Shown one piece after another: positions 8,293-16,910 of a stretch of DNA of 64,000 nt. How positions within the stretch are numbered: the first letter of the stretch is position 1; every line of letters starts with the position of its first letter. Location: NCBI RefSeq assembly GCF_021730305.1, contig NZ_CP032674.1, positions 4,883,001-4,947,000 of the forward strand, written 5' to 3'. The position numbers and the translations under genes are program-made. The notes below the pieces were generated by a model. That model was not told where the DNA came from and did no database searches. It saw nothing but the letters and a program-made list of their open reading frames with translations. The stretch is from Xanthobacter sp. YC-JY1 (lineage in GTDB: Bacteria; Pseudomonadota; Alphaproteobacteria; Rhizobiales; Xanthobacteraceae).

Positions 8293-8754
8293 GGGCGCCC
8301 TCGTCTCCGATCACAGTCTCGACCGACCTTGCTACCAGCGAGCCTGACGGCGGCCACCGCCGTTCAAGCCGGACAGTAACGAGGCCTGTTCACACGCTTT
8401 CGCCGTGGCGCGCAAGATCAAAACCCGCGCAGCGTGTGGAGTTGGCTTCACACCCGCGCGAACGCAGGCCCCATGACGAAACGTCAATGATTGCAACGAC
8501 GCACGCGAAAAACCGCATTTCTGCAGAACTGCCCTTGCGCAAGCCGACGCCGCCGTGGCGGCGAGGCCACACCCGGCCGGGAATAGCGTGGGCGGGGCAT
8601 TTCCACTTCCGCGGCTGCGCTAGGATGGCGCGGCCGGGGCGTGACAAGCCCCGGCGGGGCGCCCCGAGACGGCGCCGCTCAAGACGGGGGAATTATGGTC
8701 CGGGGGCATCAGTTCGAAACAACGGCCGCACACCGCTCGGCTGGCGCAGAGGGC
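8293..8754. promoter_or_regulatory. Divergent intergenic region between AraC regulator and outer-membrane protein
   Basis: About 460 bp without a supported gene. It holds a 7-bp hairpin ACGGCGG-cca-CCGCCGT at 8347-8363 and a separate perfect dyad TGACG-AAA-CGTCA at 8474-8486 that could bind a dimeric regulator. A possible alternative start for the downstream gene (ATG at 8695 after GGGGG) lies at its right end. I see no well-matched promoter boxes. Confidence 0.45.
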
Positions 8755-9603
8755 ATGGCTCCCACGCGCCGGGGGGCGCGAACAGGATTGCGCGCCCCCC
8801 TCGCCATGCTGGTCGGGGGCGCGATGCTGGCGATGGCACCCGCACATCCTGTCCACGCGGCGGACCTCGGCGTGGCACCCGCTTCGCAGCCCCAGGCGGC
8901 ATCCGGCTGGCAGTATCAGGCCACCCTGTACCTGTGGGCGACCGGCATCGACGGCGACATCGGCATCCGTCGCCTACCGGCCATTCCGGTGGACATCACC
9001 TTCGGCGACGTGATGCAGAACTTCCAGGGCGCGGTGATGGGCAACTTCATCGCCAAGAAGGACAACTGGACCCTGTTCGCCGATGTGTTCTGGTCGCAGC
9101 TCGGCACCAGCAAGAACCTGTCGACCGCTGGCCAGCCCCTCCTCGATTTCTCCCAGCGCCTGTTCATCCTGTCCGGCGCCGCCGGCTACCGGCTGCCGGT
9201 GGGCGATGCCGATTTCGACCTCTCCGCAACGGCCGGCTTCCGCTATCAGCGCCTGTCGGCCAACACGTCCCTCAGCTCCATCTTCGTGCCCTTCGCCATT
9301 TCCGAGTCCGACACCAAGGACTGGCTCGACCCGACGTTCGGCCTGGCGCTGCAATGGAAGCTCAACAAGCAGTGGTTCCTGAACGCTCTGGCGGACGTCG
9401 GCGGTTTCGGATTGCCGGCGAGCTCCAAGCTCTCGGCGCAGGGCCTCGTGGCGGTGGGCTACAACTGGAATGAATCCTGGTCGACGGCGCTCGGCTATCG
9501 GGCCCTCTACACCGATTACGAATCCATCACCTCGCCCACCCGCGACTTCCGCTACAACACCACCATGCATGGGCCGTTCATGAGCATCGGCTACCATTTC
9601 TGA
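8755..9603 (+). CDS. Outer-membrane beta-barrel protein, unknown function
   Basis: A protein of about 282 residues with a signal peptide (Arg-rich start, LAMLVGGAMLAMAPA, cleavage near VHA-AD) and a body of alternating aromatic/polar strands ending in Tyr-His-Phe, the C-terminal aromatic typical of BamA-assembled barrels. Strand-like segments include ATLYLWATGIDGDIG and WFLNALADVGGFG. I prefer the ATG at 8755 because it gives a normal-length signal peptide and has AGAGGG upstream; the ATG at 8695 would add 20 residues. It resembles uncharacterised alphaproteobacterial outer-membrane proteins; no substrate can be assigned. A terminator-like hairpin follows it. Confidence 0.75.
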   Translation: MAPTRRGARTGLRAPLAMLVGGAMLAMAPAHPVHAADLGVAPASQPQAASGWQYQATLYLWATGIDGDIGIRRLPAIPVDITFGDVMQNFQGAVMGNFIAKKDNWTLFADVFWSQLGTSKNLSTAGQPLLDFSQRLFILSGAAGYRLPVGDADFDLSATAGFRYQRLSANTSLSSIFVPFAISESDTKDWLDPTFGLALQWKLNKQWFLNALADVGGFGLPASSKLSAQGLVAVGYNWNESWSTALGYRALYTDYESITSPTRDFRYNTTMHGPFMSIGYHF

Positions 9604-9616
9604 GGACGAACACCGC

Positions 9617-9640
9617 CCCGGGTGACGGCATCCACCCGGG
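9617..9640 (+). terminator. Terminator-like hairpin after outer-membrane protein gene
   Basis: A perfect 8-bp stem CCCGGGTG (9617-9624) / CACCCGGG (9633-9640) with an 8-nt loop, 13 bp after the stop codon, followed by a pyrimidine-rich stretch (CTTTCTCTT) without a pure T run. Confidence 0.6.
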
Positions 9641-9725
9641 TCTGCCGCCGCTTTCTCTTGCGCTGCAGCGAGACTTGGTCTAGCTAGCCCGGCCTTCCGC
9701 ACCCGCATACGGCAAGGAGGCCCCG

Positions 9726-10976
9726 ATGACCGCCTGCGGCCTCGATTTCGGCACCTCCAACACAACCCTCGGCCTGAACGGACCCAACGGCCCGCGCCTC
9801 GCACGGCTGGAAGGCACCGCGGATACGCTGCCGAGCGCCATCTTCTTCCCCTGGACCGGCACGCCACTGGTGGGCCGCGCCGCCATGGCCGCCTATGTGG
9901 GCGGCGAGCAGGGCCGCCTGATGCGGGCCTTGAAATCGGTGCTCGGCACCTCCCTCATCGAGGAGACGACGCCGGTCGGCCGCCGCCGGCTCGGCTTCAA
10001 GGGCGTCATCGGTGAATTCCTCGCCGAGGTGAAGGCTCGCGGCGAGGCCGAGACGGAGGGAGCGCTGAGCGCAGTCGTCCTCGGCCGGCCGGTACATTTC
10101 GTGGATGGCGATGCGGACGGCGACAAGCGCGCCGAGGAGACCCTGGGCTCGATCGCCCGCGACATCGGTTTCACCGCCCTCTCGTTCCAGTTCGAGCCCA
10201 TTGCCGCCAGCCTCGACTACGAGCGGCAGGTGGCTGGCGAGGAACTGGCGCTGATCGCCGATATTGGCGGCGGCACCTCGGACTTCTCCATCGTGCGCAT
10301 TGATCGCGGCCACCAGAACCGCGCCGACCGCGCCTCCGACATCCTCGCCAATGAGGGCGTGCGCATCGGCGGCACGGATTTCGACCGGCACCTGTCGCTC
10401 GCCGTGGTGATGCCGCTGCTCGGCCATGGCAGTCCGCTGAAGCGCAAGGGCCTCGCCATGCCCGCGGCGCTCTATCACGACCTCGCCACCTGGTCGGCCA
10501 TCAACCGTCTCTATGACGGGCGCACCGCGCGCTCGATCCGCGAGCTGGAGCGCGCCGCGGCGCGGCCGGAGCTGGTCTCCCGCCTTGCCCGCGCGGTGGA
10601 GGAGGAGCGCGGCCACGGCCTCGCCCTCGACGTGGAGGCGGCGAAGATTCGCGTCGCGGAGGACGGCGCCACGGTGCTCGATCTCGCGGTGCTTGAGGCC
10701 GGGCTTTCGGTCGGCATTTCCCATGACGATCTCATCGCCCATACCGGCCTCCTCGCCGAGCGCATCGCCGGGCGCATCGCGTCGTGCCTTACGGCGGCGG
10801 GGCTCAAGGCGGAGGCCATCGACGCCCTGTTTCTCACCGGCGGCTCGACCCGGCTGGCCCATGTGCGCGCGGCCATCTGCGCCTGCGTCCCCCAGGCCCG
10901 GGTGATCGAGGGCGACACCTTCGGTTCGGTGGGCACCGGCCTCGCCATCGAGGCGGCGCGGCGCTACGGCGGCTAA
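9726..10976 (+). CDS. yegD: Hsp70-family chaperone-like protein (YegD-like)
   Basis: A 416-residue cytoplasmic ATPase of the Hsp70/actin fold. The phosphate-1 motif is LDFGTSNTT (residues 6-14), the connector and phosphate-2 region is LIADIGGGTSDFSIV, and the adenosine motif is LFLTGGSTRLAHVR near the C-terminus. Length and order match YegD, an Hsp70 relative lacking the peptide-binding domain, and distinguish it from DnaK. It has a clear AAGGAGG ribosome site. Its neighbours are not obviously related and its client is unknown. Confidence 0.85.
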   Translation: MTACGLDFGTSNTTLGLNGPNGPRLARLEGTADTLPSAIFFPWTGTPLVGRAAMAAYVGGEQGRLMRALKSVLGTSLIEETTPVGRRRLGFKGVIGEFLAEVKARGEAETEGALSAVVLGRPVHFVDGDADGDKRAEETLGSIARDIGFTALSFQFEPIAASLDYERQVAGEELALIADIGGGTSDFSIVRIDRGHQNRADRASDILANEGVRIGGTDFDRHLSLAVVMPLLGHGSPLKRKGLAMPAALYHDLATWSAINRLYDGRTARSIRELERAAARPELVSRLARAVEEERGHGLALDVEAAKIRVAEDGATVLDLAVLEAGLSVGISHDDLIAHTGLLAERIAGRIASCLTAAGLKAEAIDALFLTGGSTRLAHVRAAICACVPQARVIEGDTFGSVGTGLAIEAARRYGG

Positions 10977-11099
10977 GGGGTTCGCGCCGCCCACAGGTTG
11001 CGCGGACCCTCCCAACGGCCATGCTTCCCTTGGGCGCGCCGGCATGCTGTTCTCTCCTCCGGACGGCGGCGATGACAAAGACCGGCCGCAGGAGGAAAC

Positions 11100-13634
11100 A
11101 TGAGGTATGCCATAGCCTTGGGCCTCGCGCTCGCCGCGACGGCCCTGTCCGCGACCACCCCTGCCGCCTATGCCCAGACGCCGGCCGCACCGGCCCCGGC
11201 GGTTCAGGCGCCGCAGCCGCCCCTCACCGGCACGTGCTCGCAGCAGCGGCTTTGCCAGCTCAAGAAATTCTACGAGGTCGCCAACTTCAGGATCGGCGGC
11301 CGCTATGACCTGTCGAGCCCGGACAAATGGGTGAACGGCGGGGAAGGCGGCACCACGCTGGAATCCCTTGGCGGCGGCCCGGTGAAGACCGCCTACATCG
11401 CTTTGGGCACGCCGAAGCGCAACGCCGCGGGCGAGATCACCAACGCCGTGGTGGTGAACTCCTTCTATTCCGGCGACGCCACCGACATGTATGCCCAATG
11501 GGTGGAGGGCACGGCGCTTTCCGGCGGCTCGGTGATCGGGCCGGGCAAGCCCATCGACACCGACCAGTATTACGTTGTGCTGGTGGACGCCCTGGGCCTG
11601 TGGGGCACCAGCAAGCCCTCGGAAGGGCTTGGGCAGAAGTTTCCGCAATACAGCTACCAGGACATGGTGCAGGCCAATTACCGGATGCTGCGCGACCATC
11701 TGAAGGTGGCCCGCGCCTCCCTCGTCACCGGCGTCTCCATGGGCGCCACCCAGACCTATGTCTGGGGCGTGATGCATCCCGACTTCATGGACGGCCTGAT
11801 GCCCATCGGCGGCACCAGCCAGTCGGACGGCGAGGACCCGGTCGGCAACTGGACCTTCCAGCTCATGTCGGCCGCCATCGAGAGCGACCCGCAGTGGCGC
11901 GCCACCGGCGGCAACTACTACAACCTGCCCAAGGACAAGCACCCCAACCAGGGCGTCGCCTTCGGCTGGTCGATCCTCAACCTCACCGGGTTCGACTTCC
12001 AGCACCGCTCGCAGCAGGACTGGTCGACGGTGCAGCGGGATGTCTTCTACTGGAACCCGCCCAACCCGCAGGCCGGCGCCTCCATCGCCGCCCGCTCGCT
12101 GCTGTTCGATGCGGTCGACCTGCTGTGGCGCAACCGCGCCGGCGAGACCTACAACATCAATGCCGAGCTGAAGCGCATCAAGGCGCGCACCCTCGTGATG
12201 CACATCGAGAACGACCAGTGGCTCACCTTCGACCGCGCCAGGCGCACGGTGGAGAAGGTGCCCGGCGCCGACTTCGTGCATGAGAAGAGCCCGGTAGCCC
12301 ATTACGGCGTCTTCCCCATCCTGAAGAACCGCCAGTTCGATCCGACCGTGGCCGCCTTCCTCGGCGACGTCTCCCGCCTCACCCGCAATCGCGAGATGGC
12401 GGCGAAGACCTACCGCACGCCCTCGGTCGCGGCGGACATCACCCCCGACAAGTCGTTCTGGAACAGCTTCGTCACCTATCCCTTCCCGGTGAAGAAGACC
12501 AAGGCGAAGGACAGCCGCGGTGTCGAGTGGGACATCGGCTACATGGACGAATATGCCGGCACGGCCGCCAATCCGGATGTGCTGGTCATCGTCCACGGCA
12601 AGGGCGCGTTCGGCGGCCACTACGGCAACATCATGCGCATCGCGCTGGAGCGCGGGCTGCGCGTGATCGCCGTGGACATGCCCCATTACGGCATGTCCGG
12701 CCCCGGCAACCTCGACAAGAGCCCGGCCCGCACCCTGCAGGACATGCGCGACGTGCTGCACGAGGTGGTGGTGAACCAGCTGAAGGTTCCGAAAGCCGCC
12801 TATCTCGGCCATTCCATGGGCGGGCAGATCGTGCTCGGCTATGCCCTCTCCTGGCCCGAGGCGGTGACCAAGCTGATCCTCGAAGCCCCGGCCGGTCTTG
12901 AGGAATATCCCCGCGAGGTCACGATCGCGCCGGGCAAGAAGCTCGATTTGTTCGATCCCGCCTTCGCCCACGATTTCGACGCATGGAAGAAGGCGTGGGA
13001 CCAGACCGGCCTGCGCGAGCGGGAAAAGAACCTCACCGCCCAGCAGATCGACGATTTCTACCACTTCCGCAGCCGCGATCCCGTCACCGGGGCGGTGACG
13101 CCCCAGCGCAACGGCTACTTCCTGCGCGACAGTGAATATGCCCGCCTCCACACCGCCCAGCGCATCGGCATGATCAAGGGTGATCCGCGCGAGCTGCAGC
13201 AGTGGGTGGACGTGTTCACCTTCGACATCTACGCCATGGTGGCGGAGCTGCAGGAGAAGGACCCCAAGAGCCTCTACAAGCGGCTGACCGAGATCAAGGC
13301 GCCCATTTTCCTCGCCTTCGGCGACAAGGAGCCCTTCATCCCCGGCACCGCATTCAACGGGCTCACCGATCTCTCCCGCCAGCTCGTGCTGCCGTTCATG
13401 CGCCGCATGAACACGGCGGGGCGCGACGTGCAGGTGAAGATCTATCCCGGCACCGCCCACTTCATCCACACGGACGAGCCGGTCGCCTTCGCCGAGGATG
13501 TGGTGGACTTCGTGGAGACCGGGCGCGTCCCGACCGGCGCGCCAGCCACCATCGACCGCCTCATCCACGGCGCCCCCGCCGCTGCGGAGGCCGCCCCGGC
13601 CAAGGCTGCGGCACCGACCGGCCTGAACAAGTAG
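11100..13634 (+). CDS. Secreted protein with two tandem alpha/beta-hydrolase domains
   Basis: An 844-residue exported protein with a signal peptide (MRYAIALGLALAATALSA, cleavage after AYA). Two hydrolase domains follow. The first (about 55-430) resembles the MetX/homoserine-acetyltransferase branch: nucleophile GVSMG, an acid in IENDQW and a His in VAHYGVF. The second (about 470-815) has its own oxyanion/HG region (VLVIVHGKGAFGGHYG), nucleophile GHSMG, acid in FGDKEPF and His in GTAHFIHTDEP. Both triads look complete, so it is not a degenerate duplication. The ribosome site AGGAGGAAAC is strong. The substrate is unknown; an ester or amide in the periplasm is the reasonable guess. A hairpin follows the gene. 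Confidence 0.8.
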   Translation: MRYAIALGLALAATALSATTPAAYAQTPAAPAPAVQAPQPPLTGTCSQQRLCQLKKFYEVANFRIGGRYDLSSPDKWVNGGEGGTTLESLGGGPVKTAYIALGTPKRNAAGEITNAVVVNSFYSGDATDMYAQWVEGTALSGGSVIGPGKPIDTDQYYVVLVDALGLWGTSKPSEGLGQKFPQYSYQDMVQANYRMLRDHLKVARASLVTGVSMGATQTYVWGVMHPDFMDGLMPIGGTSQSDGEDPVGNWTFQLMSAAIESDPQWRATGGNYYNLPKDKHPNQGVAFGWSILNLTGFDFQHRSQQDWSTVQRDVFYWNPPNPQAGASIAARSLLFDAVDLLWRNRAGETYNINAELKRIKARTLVMHIENDQWLTFDRARRTVEKVPGADFVHEKSPVAHYGVFPILKNRQFDPTVAAFLGDVSRLTRNREMAAKTYRTPSVAADITPDKSFWNSFVTYPFPVKKTKAKDSRGVEWDIGYMDEYAGTAANPDVLVIVHGKGAFGGHYGNIMRIALERGLRVIAVDMPHYGMSGPGNLDKSPARTLQDMRDVLHEVVVNQLKVPKAAYLGHSMGGQIVLGYALSWPEAVTKLILEAPAGLEEYPREVTIAPGKKLDLFDPAFAHDFDAWKKAWDQTGLREREKNLTAQQIDDFYHFRSRDPVTGAVTPQRNGYFLRDSEYARLHTAQRIGMIKGDPRELQQWVDVFTFDIYAMVAELQEKDPKSLYKRLTEIKAPIFLAFGDKEPFIPGTAFNGLTDLSRQLVLPFMRRMNTAGRDVQVKIYPGTAHFIHTDEPVAFAEDVVDFVETGRVPTGAPATIDRLIHGAPAAAEAAPAKAAAPTGLNK

Positions 13635-13652
13635 GCGCCGGACGAAACAGCG

Positions 13653-13682
13653 GGCTTGCGCCCCGGTATCGGTGCGCAAGCC
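13653..13682 (+). terminator. Terminator-like hairpin after the double hydrolase gene
   Basis: A perfect 9-bp stem GGCTTGCGC (13653-13661) / GCGCAAGCC (13674-13682) with a 12-nt loop, 18 bp after the stop codon and followed by TTCCCCC. It argues that the next gene begins at 13711, downstream of the hairpin, rather than at an upstream in-frame codon inside it. Confidence 0.5.
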
Positions 13683-13710
13683 TTCCCCCGCACGCCAGAA
13701 CGAGGCCTCA

Positions 13711-14565
13711 ATGCAGACGCTCGACGTGAACGGCCTTCGCCTCGCCTACCGGGAATGGGGCGCGGGGGACACGACGGTCCTCTTCATCCACGGCAATCTC
13801 GCCAGCAAGGAGTGGATCGAGCTGGCGGCACCCCATTTCCCGCGCGGGGTGCGTACCGTGGCGGTGGACTGGCGCGGCTGCGGCGACAGCGACAAGCCGG
13901 CGCCCGCTGCCGACTTCTCCAACTATTCCATCGCCCAGCATGCCGACGACATGATCGCGGCCCTCGACGCGCTCGGCATTCCCTTCTGCCACCTCGCCAC
14001 CCACTCCACGGGCGGCATCATCTCCACGCGCATGCTTCTGAAGCAGCCAGACCGCTTCGGCCGCGTGTTCTCGCTCTCGCCTGTCGGCCCGCAGGGCATC
14101 GACTTCCCGCCCGAGCAGTCCGCCTTCTTCGGCCAGATGAAGGAGAGCTTCGACCTCACCCGCCAGATCATGGCCGCCACCGCTCCCAGCCTGTTCGTGG
14201 ACGAGACGCTGGCGAACGGCCCCGCCCGCTTCATTCCCGACGCCGGCCCGCGCGCCGGCCTGTTCGACAAGATCGTCGATCAGGTCTGGGCGGTCTCCGA
14301 CGGCATCTGGTTCGGCACGCCCGACACCCTCACCAAGGAAGCGAAGAGCGGCGAGCTGAAGGGGAAAATGGCCTCCATCCGCCATCCCCATCTCGTGGTC
14401 TGGGGGACGCGCGACGTGGTGATCAAGGAAGCGGACCTGAAGGAGATGGCCGCGCTGATGCCTGATTGCCGCTTCGTCGCCGTGCCCGGCATCGGCCATT
14501 CCATGAACCTGGAGGCACCGGAGCTCTATGCCGGCTATTTCGGCGCCTGGTTCGGCGGGCTCTGA
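13711..14565 (+). CDS. Alpha/beta hydrolase
   Basis: A cytoplasmic hydrolase of about 284 residues. FIHGNLASKEW is the HG-oxyanion segment, the nucleophile elbow is THSTGG (a variant of GxSxG), the acid is in WGTRDVVIK and the catalytic His is in GIGHSMNLE. I start it at the ATG at 13711, after the hairpin at 13653-13682. It follows the double-domain hydrolase on the same strand, but the hairpin suggests a separate or attenuated transcript. The substrate is unknown. Confidence 0.85.
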   Translation: MQTLDVNGLRLAYREWGAGDTTVLFIHGNLASKEWIELAAPHFPRGVRTVAVDWRGCGDSDKPAPAADFSNYSIAQHADDMIAALDALGIPFCHLATHSTGGIISTRMLLKQPDRFGRVFSLSPVGPQGIDFPPEQSAFFGQMKESFDLTRQIMAATAPSLFVDETLANGPARFIPDAGPRAGLFDKIVDQVWAVSDGIWFGTPDTLTKEAKSGELKGKMASIRHPHLVVWGTRDVVIKEADLKEMAALMPDCRFVAVPGIGHSMNLEAPELYAGYFGAWFGGL

Positions 14566-14575
14566 GCCTGCCGAA
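14551..14575 (+). terminator. Stem-loop overlapping the stop codon of the hydrolase gene
   Basis: An 11-bp stem with one G-T wobble (14551-14561 with 14565-14575) around a 3-nt loop, covering the TGA stop. It lacks a downstream T run, so termination would be weak or the structure may protect the 3' end. Confidence 0.45.
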
Positions 14576-14729
14576 CCGCCTCCAACAGGTGACGTAACCG
14601 GAACTTGACCACAGCGTCGCAGGTAGGGTTCAAAGGCAGGGGGGCGCCGGATCATCCGGAGACCGGTCGCGAGCGATGAACGCCCGACACACCGGACCCT
14701 GATGCCCGCCGATTTGGAGTCCGCAGCCC

Positions 14730-15767
14730 ATGTGGGACCGCCATCCGATCCGGCTCTCGCTCGTCCACATGCTGCCGAAGGTCGCTGACGTCCGGGGCGT
14801 GCCGCTCGCGCCGCTGTTCGGCCGGGCCGGGCTTGCCGATGCGACGCCCCGTGATTGCGATGAAACTTCGCTCGGCGGCGATCGCGTCGTAGCCCGCGGC
14901 CAGATCTCGACCCTGCTATTCCACCTCGCCCGGCGCAGCGGCGAGGCCACCATCGGGCTTGATCTCGCCGATGCCGCCGACCCCATGCGGCTGGGCCTTG
15001 CGGGTCGCGCGCTCTTCGCCGGCCGCACCCTGCGCGACTGCTTTTCCGCCCTGCACCACCAGATGCCGGACCTGCAGGGCGGCGTCTCGGCTGCGATCGA
15101 GGAGCGCGACGGCGTCGCCGTCTGGCGCCATCGCCTCGCCGACAGCGATCCCGAGCACGCGCAGGTGCTGAACGAGGGCATCGGCGCCTTCACCCTGCGC
15201 GCGCTGCGCGCCATCGCGGGCGCGGACGCCGGTCCGGTGCACCTGCGCTTCGCCCATCGTGCCAAGGCGCCGGCAACGCTTTACGAGGATCGTCTCAATG
15301 CCGGCGTCAGCTTCGGCACGGGCGACGGCATCGAGATCAGGTTCGATGCCCGCTGGCTCGACCAGCCCAACCTGCTGTTTGTCCCTTCTCCTGAAGGCAC
15401 CGCGACCGACCGGCCTCCCGCGCCCGTGTCCCTGGGCGACGACGCCCTCATCGCGATGATTGAGGCCCTGTTCGACAGCACCGCCCTCACCGGCACCCTC
15501 TCCCTCGTGGATACGGCCCGCAGCCTCGGCCTCTCGCCCCGTACTCTGCAGCGGCGGCTCGCCCGGCTGGGCACGTCCTACGAAGTGCAGTTGGACATCT
15601 GGCGGCATGCACAGGCGCGGCTCTATCTCGGCGGATCGACGACACCGGTCGCGTCGGTGTCGCGCGCTTTGGGCTATGGCCATCCGGCACATTTCGTCCG
15701 CGCATTCCGGCGCTGGGAAGGCCGCACGCCCCTCGCCTTCCGAACGGCCGCGCGGATAGACCGCTGA
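14730..15767 (+). CDS. AraC-family transcriptional regulator
   Basis: A 345-residue regulator with an N-terminal arabinose-binding-like domain (to about 220) and a C-terminal AraC DNA-binding domain (about 245-340): first helix-turn-helix in LSPRTLQRRLARLGTSYEV, second in SVSRALGYGHPAHFVRAFRRWEG-like sequence. It sits just upstream of the formylglycine-generating enzyme and sulfatase genes on the same strand, 133 bp from the first. It may control them or the upstream hydrolases. It is of the same subfamily as the AraC gene at 7252-8292. Confidence 0.85.
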   Translation: MWDRHPIRLSLVHMLPKVADVRGVPLAPLFGRAGLADATPRDCDETSLGGDRVVARGQISTLLFHLARRSGEATIGLDLADAADPMRLGLAGRALFAGRTLRDCFSALHHQMPDLQGGVSAAIEERDGVAVWRHRLADSDPEHAQVLNEGIGAFTLRALRAIAGADAGPVHLRFAHRAKAPATLYEDRLNAGVSFGTGDGIEIRFDARWLDQPNLLFVPSPEGTATDRPPAPVSLGDDALIAMIEALFDSTALTGTLSLVDTARSLGLSPRTLQRRLARLGTSYEVQLDIWRHAQARLYLGGSTTPVASVSRALGYGHPAHFVRAFRRWEGRTPLAFRTAARIDR

Positions 15768-15900
15768 GCCTTCGTGGCGCCAAATGGCAATTGAGAAGCC
15801 CCCGCCCCTGCCGCTAGAGCAAAAGCCGGCTAAGACCGTGGCATGCGGGGGACATGAACGGGCCCAGGCCGAGAGCGGAACGGTCGCTGGCGGAGAGGTC

Positions 15901-16899
15901 ATGGACGGGCAGAGCTGCACCGTCGCACATCAGGGGACTGGCTCCGTCGAGGACGCACCAGCCGCGGCCGGCGATCCGGAGATGATCCGGATCGCCGGCG
16001 GACTGTTCCGCATGGGCTCGGACGATCATTATCCGGAAGAGGCTCCCGTCCATCAGGTGCATGTGGATGCCTTCCTCATGGATCGCACCCCCGTGACCAA
16101 TCGCGGCTTCGCGCGCTTCGTCGCCGCGACGGGCTACGTCACGGTCGCCGAGCAGGCGCCGCGGGCCGAGGACTATCCCGGCGCCGACCCCGACCTGCTG
16201 GTGCCCGGCTCGCTGGTATTTCGCATGCCCATCGATGCAGGCGATCCCGACGACTGGACACGCTGGTGGCAGTTCGTGCCCGGTGCATCCTGGCGCCATC
16301 CGCAGGGCCCCGGCAGCGATCTTTCCGGCATCGATGACCACCCCGTCGTCCACATATGCCACACCGACGCCGCCGCCTATGCCGCATGGGCCGGCAAGGC
16401 GCTGCCCACGGAGGCGGAGTGGGAATTCGCCGCCCGTGGCGGGCTCGAGGGAGCAGCCTTTGCGTGGGGGGACGAACTGGCGCCCGACGGCGTCCACCGC
16501 GCCAACACCTGGCAGGGGCGCTTTCCGGTGGAGAACCTCGCCGAGGACGGCTTCGTCGGCACCTCTCCCGTAACCGCCTTCCCGCCCAATGGCTACGGCC
16601 TCCTCGACATGATCGGCAATGTCTGGGAGTGGACCGACGACTGGTATCGCCCGCGCCATCCCGCTCCCGCGGCGAAGGCCTGCTGCCTGCCCCGGAACCC
16701 GCGGGGCGGCGCCCTTGAGGACAGCCTGGAATGGGTCGCTCCCGGTCTCGCCTTGCCGCGCAAGGTGCTCAAGGGCGGCTCGCACCTGTGTGCGCCCAGC
16801 TATTGCCGCCGCTATCGGCCGGCCGCGCGCCAGCCGCAATCCGTCGATACGGGCTCCACGCACATCGGCTTCCGGTGTGTGCGTCGCCTCACCAGCTGA
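15901..16899 (+). CDS. Formylglycine-generating enzyme (sulfatase-modifying factor, SUMF1 family)
   Basis: A copper-dependent oxidase of about 332 residues that converts the active-site Cys of sulfatases to formylglycine. The N-terminal FGE-sulfatase signature (IRIAGGLFRMGSDD) is near residue 29, with HICHTDAAAYAAWAGK, LPTEAEWEFAARGG and NVWEWTDDWY in order. The C-terminal motif holds both catalytic cysteines, Cys297 and Cys302 (HLCAPSYCRRYRPAAR), and ends with HIGFRCVRR, as in active FGEs. I use the ATG at 15901, which has GGAGAGG upstream; an in-frame ATG at 15784 lacks one. It ends 11 bp before a Cys-type sulfatase, its likely substrate. Confidence 0.9.
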   Translation: MDGQSCTVAHQGTGSVEDAPAAAGDPEMIRIAGGLFRMGSDDHYPEEAPVHQVHVDAFLMDRTPVTNRGFARFVAATGYVTVAEQAPRAEDYPGADPDLLVPGSLVFRMPIDAGDPDDWTRWWQFVPGASWRHPQGPGSDLSGIDDHPVVHICHTDAAAYAAWAGKALPTEAEWEFAARGGLEGAAFAWGDELAPDGVHRANTWQGRFPVENLAEDGFVGTSPVTAFPPNGYGLLDMIGNVWEWTDDWYRPRHPAPAAKACCLPRNPRGGALEDSLEWVAPGLALPRKVLKGGSHLCAPSYCRRYRPAARQPQSVDTGSTHIGFRCVRRLTS

Positions 16900-16910
16900 C
16901 GAGGTTTCAA

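Noticed and set aside
9684-13679. A 1331-residue open frame on the minus strand across the YegD and double-hydrolase genes
   Set aside because: It is antisense to two genes with clear domains and strong ribosome sites; its His/Gly/Ala/Arg-rich composition is what high third-position GC produces in a shadow frame.
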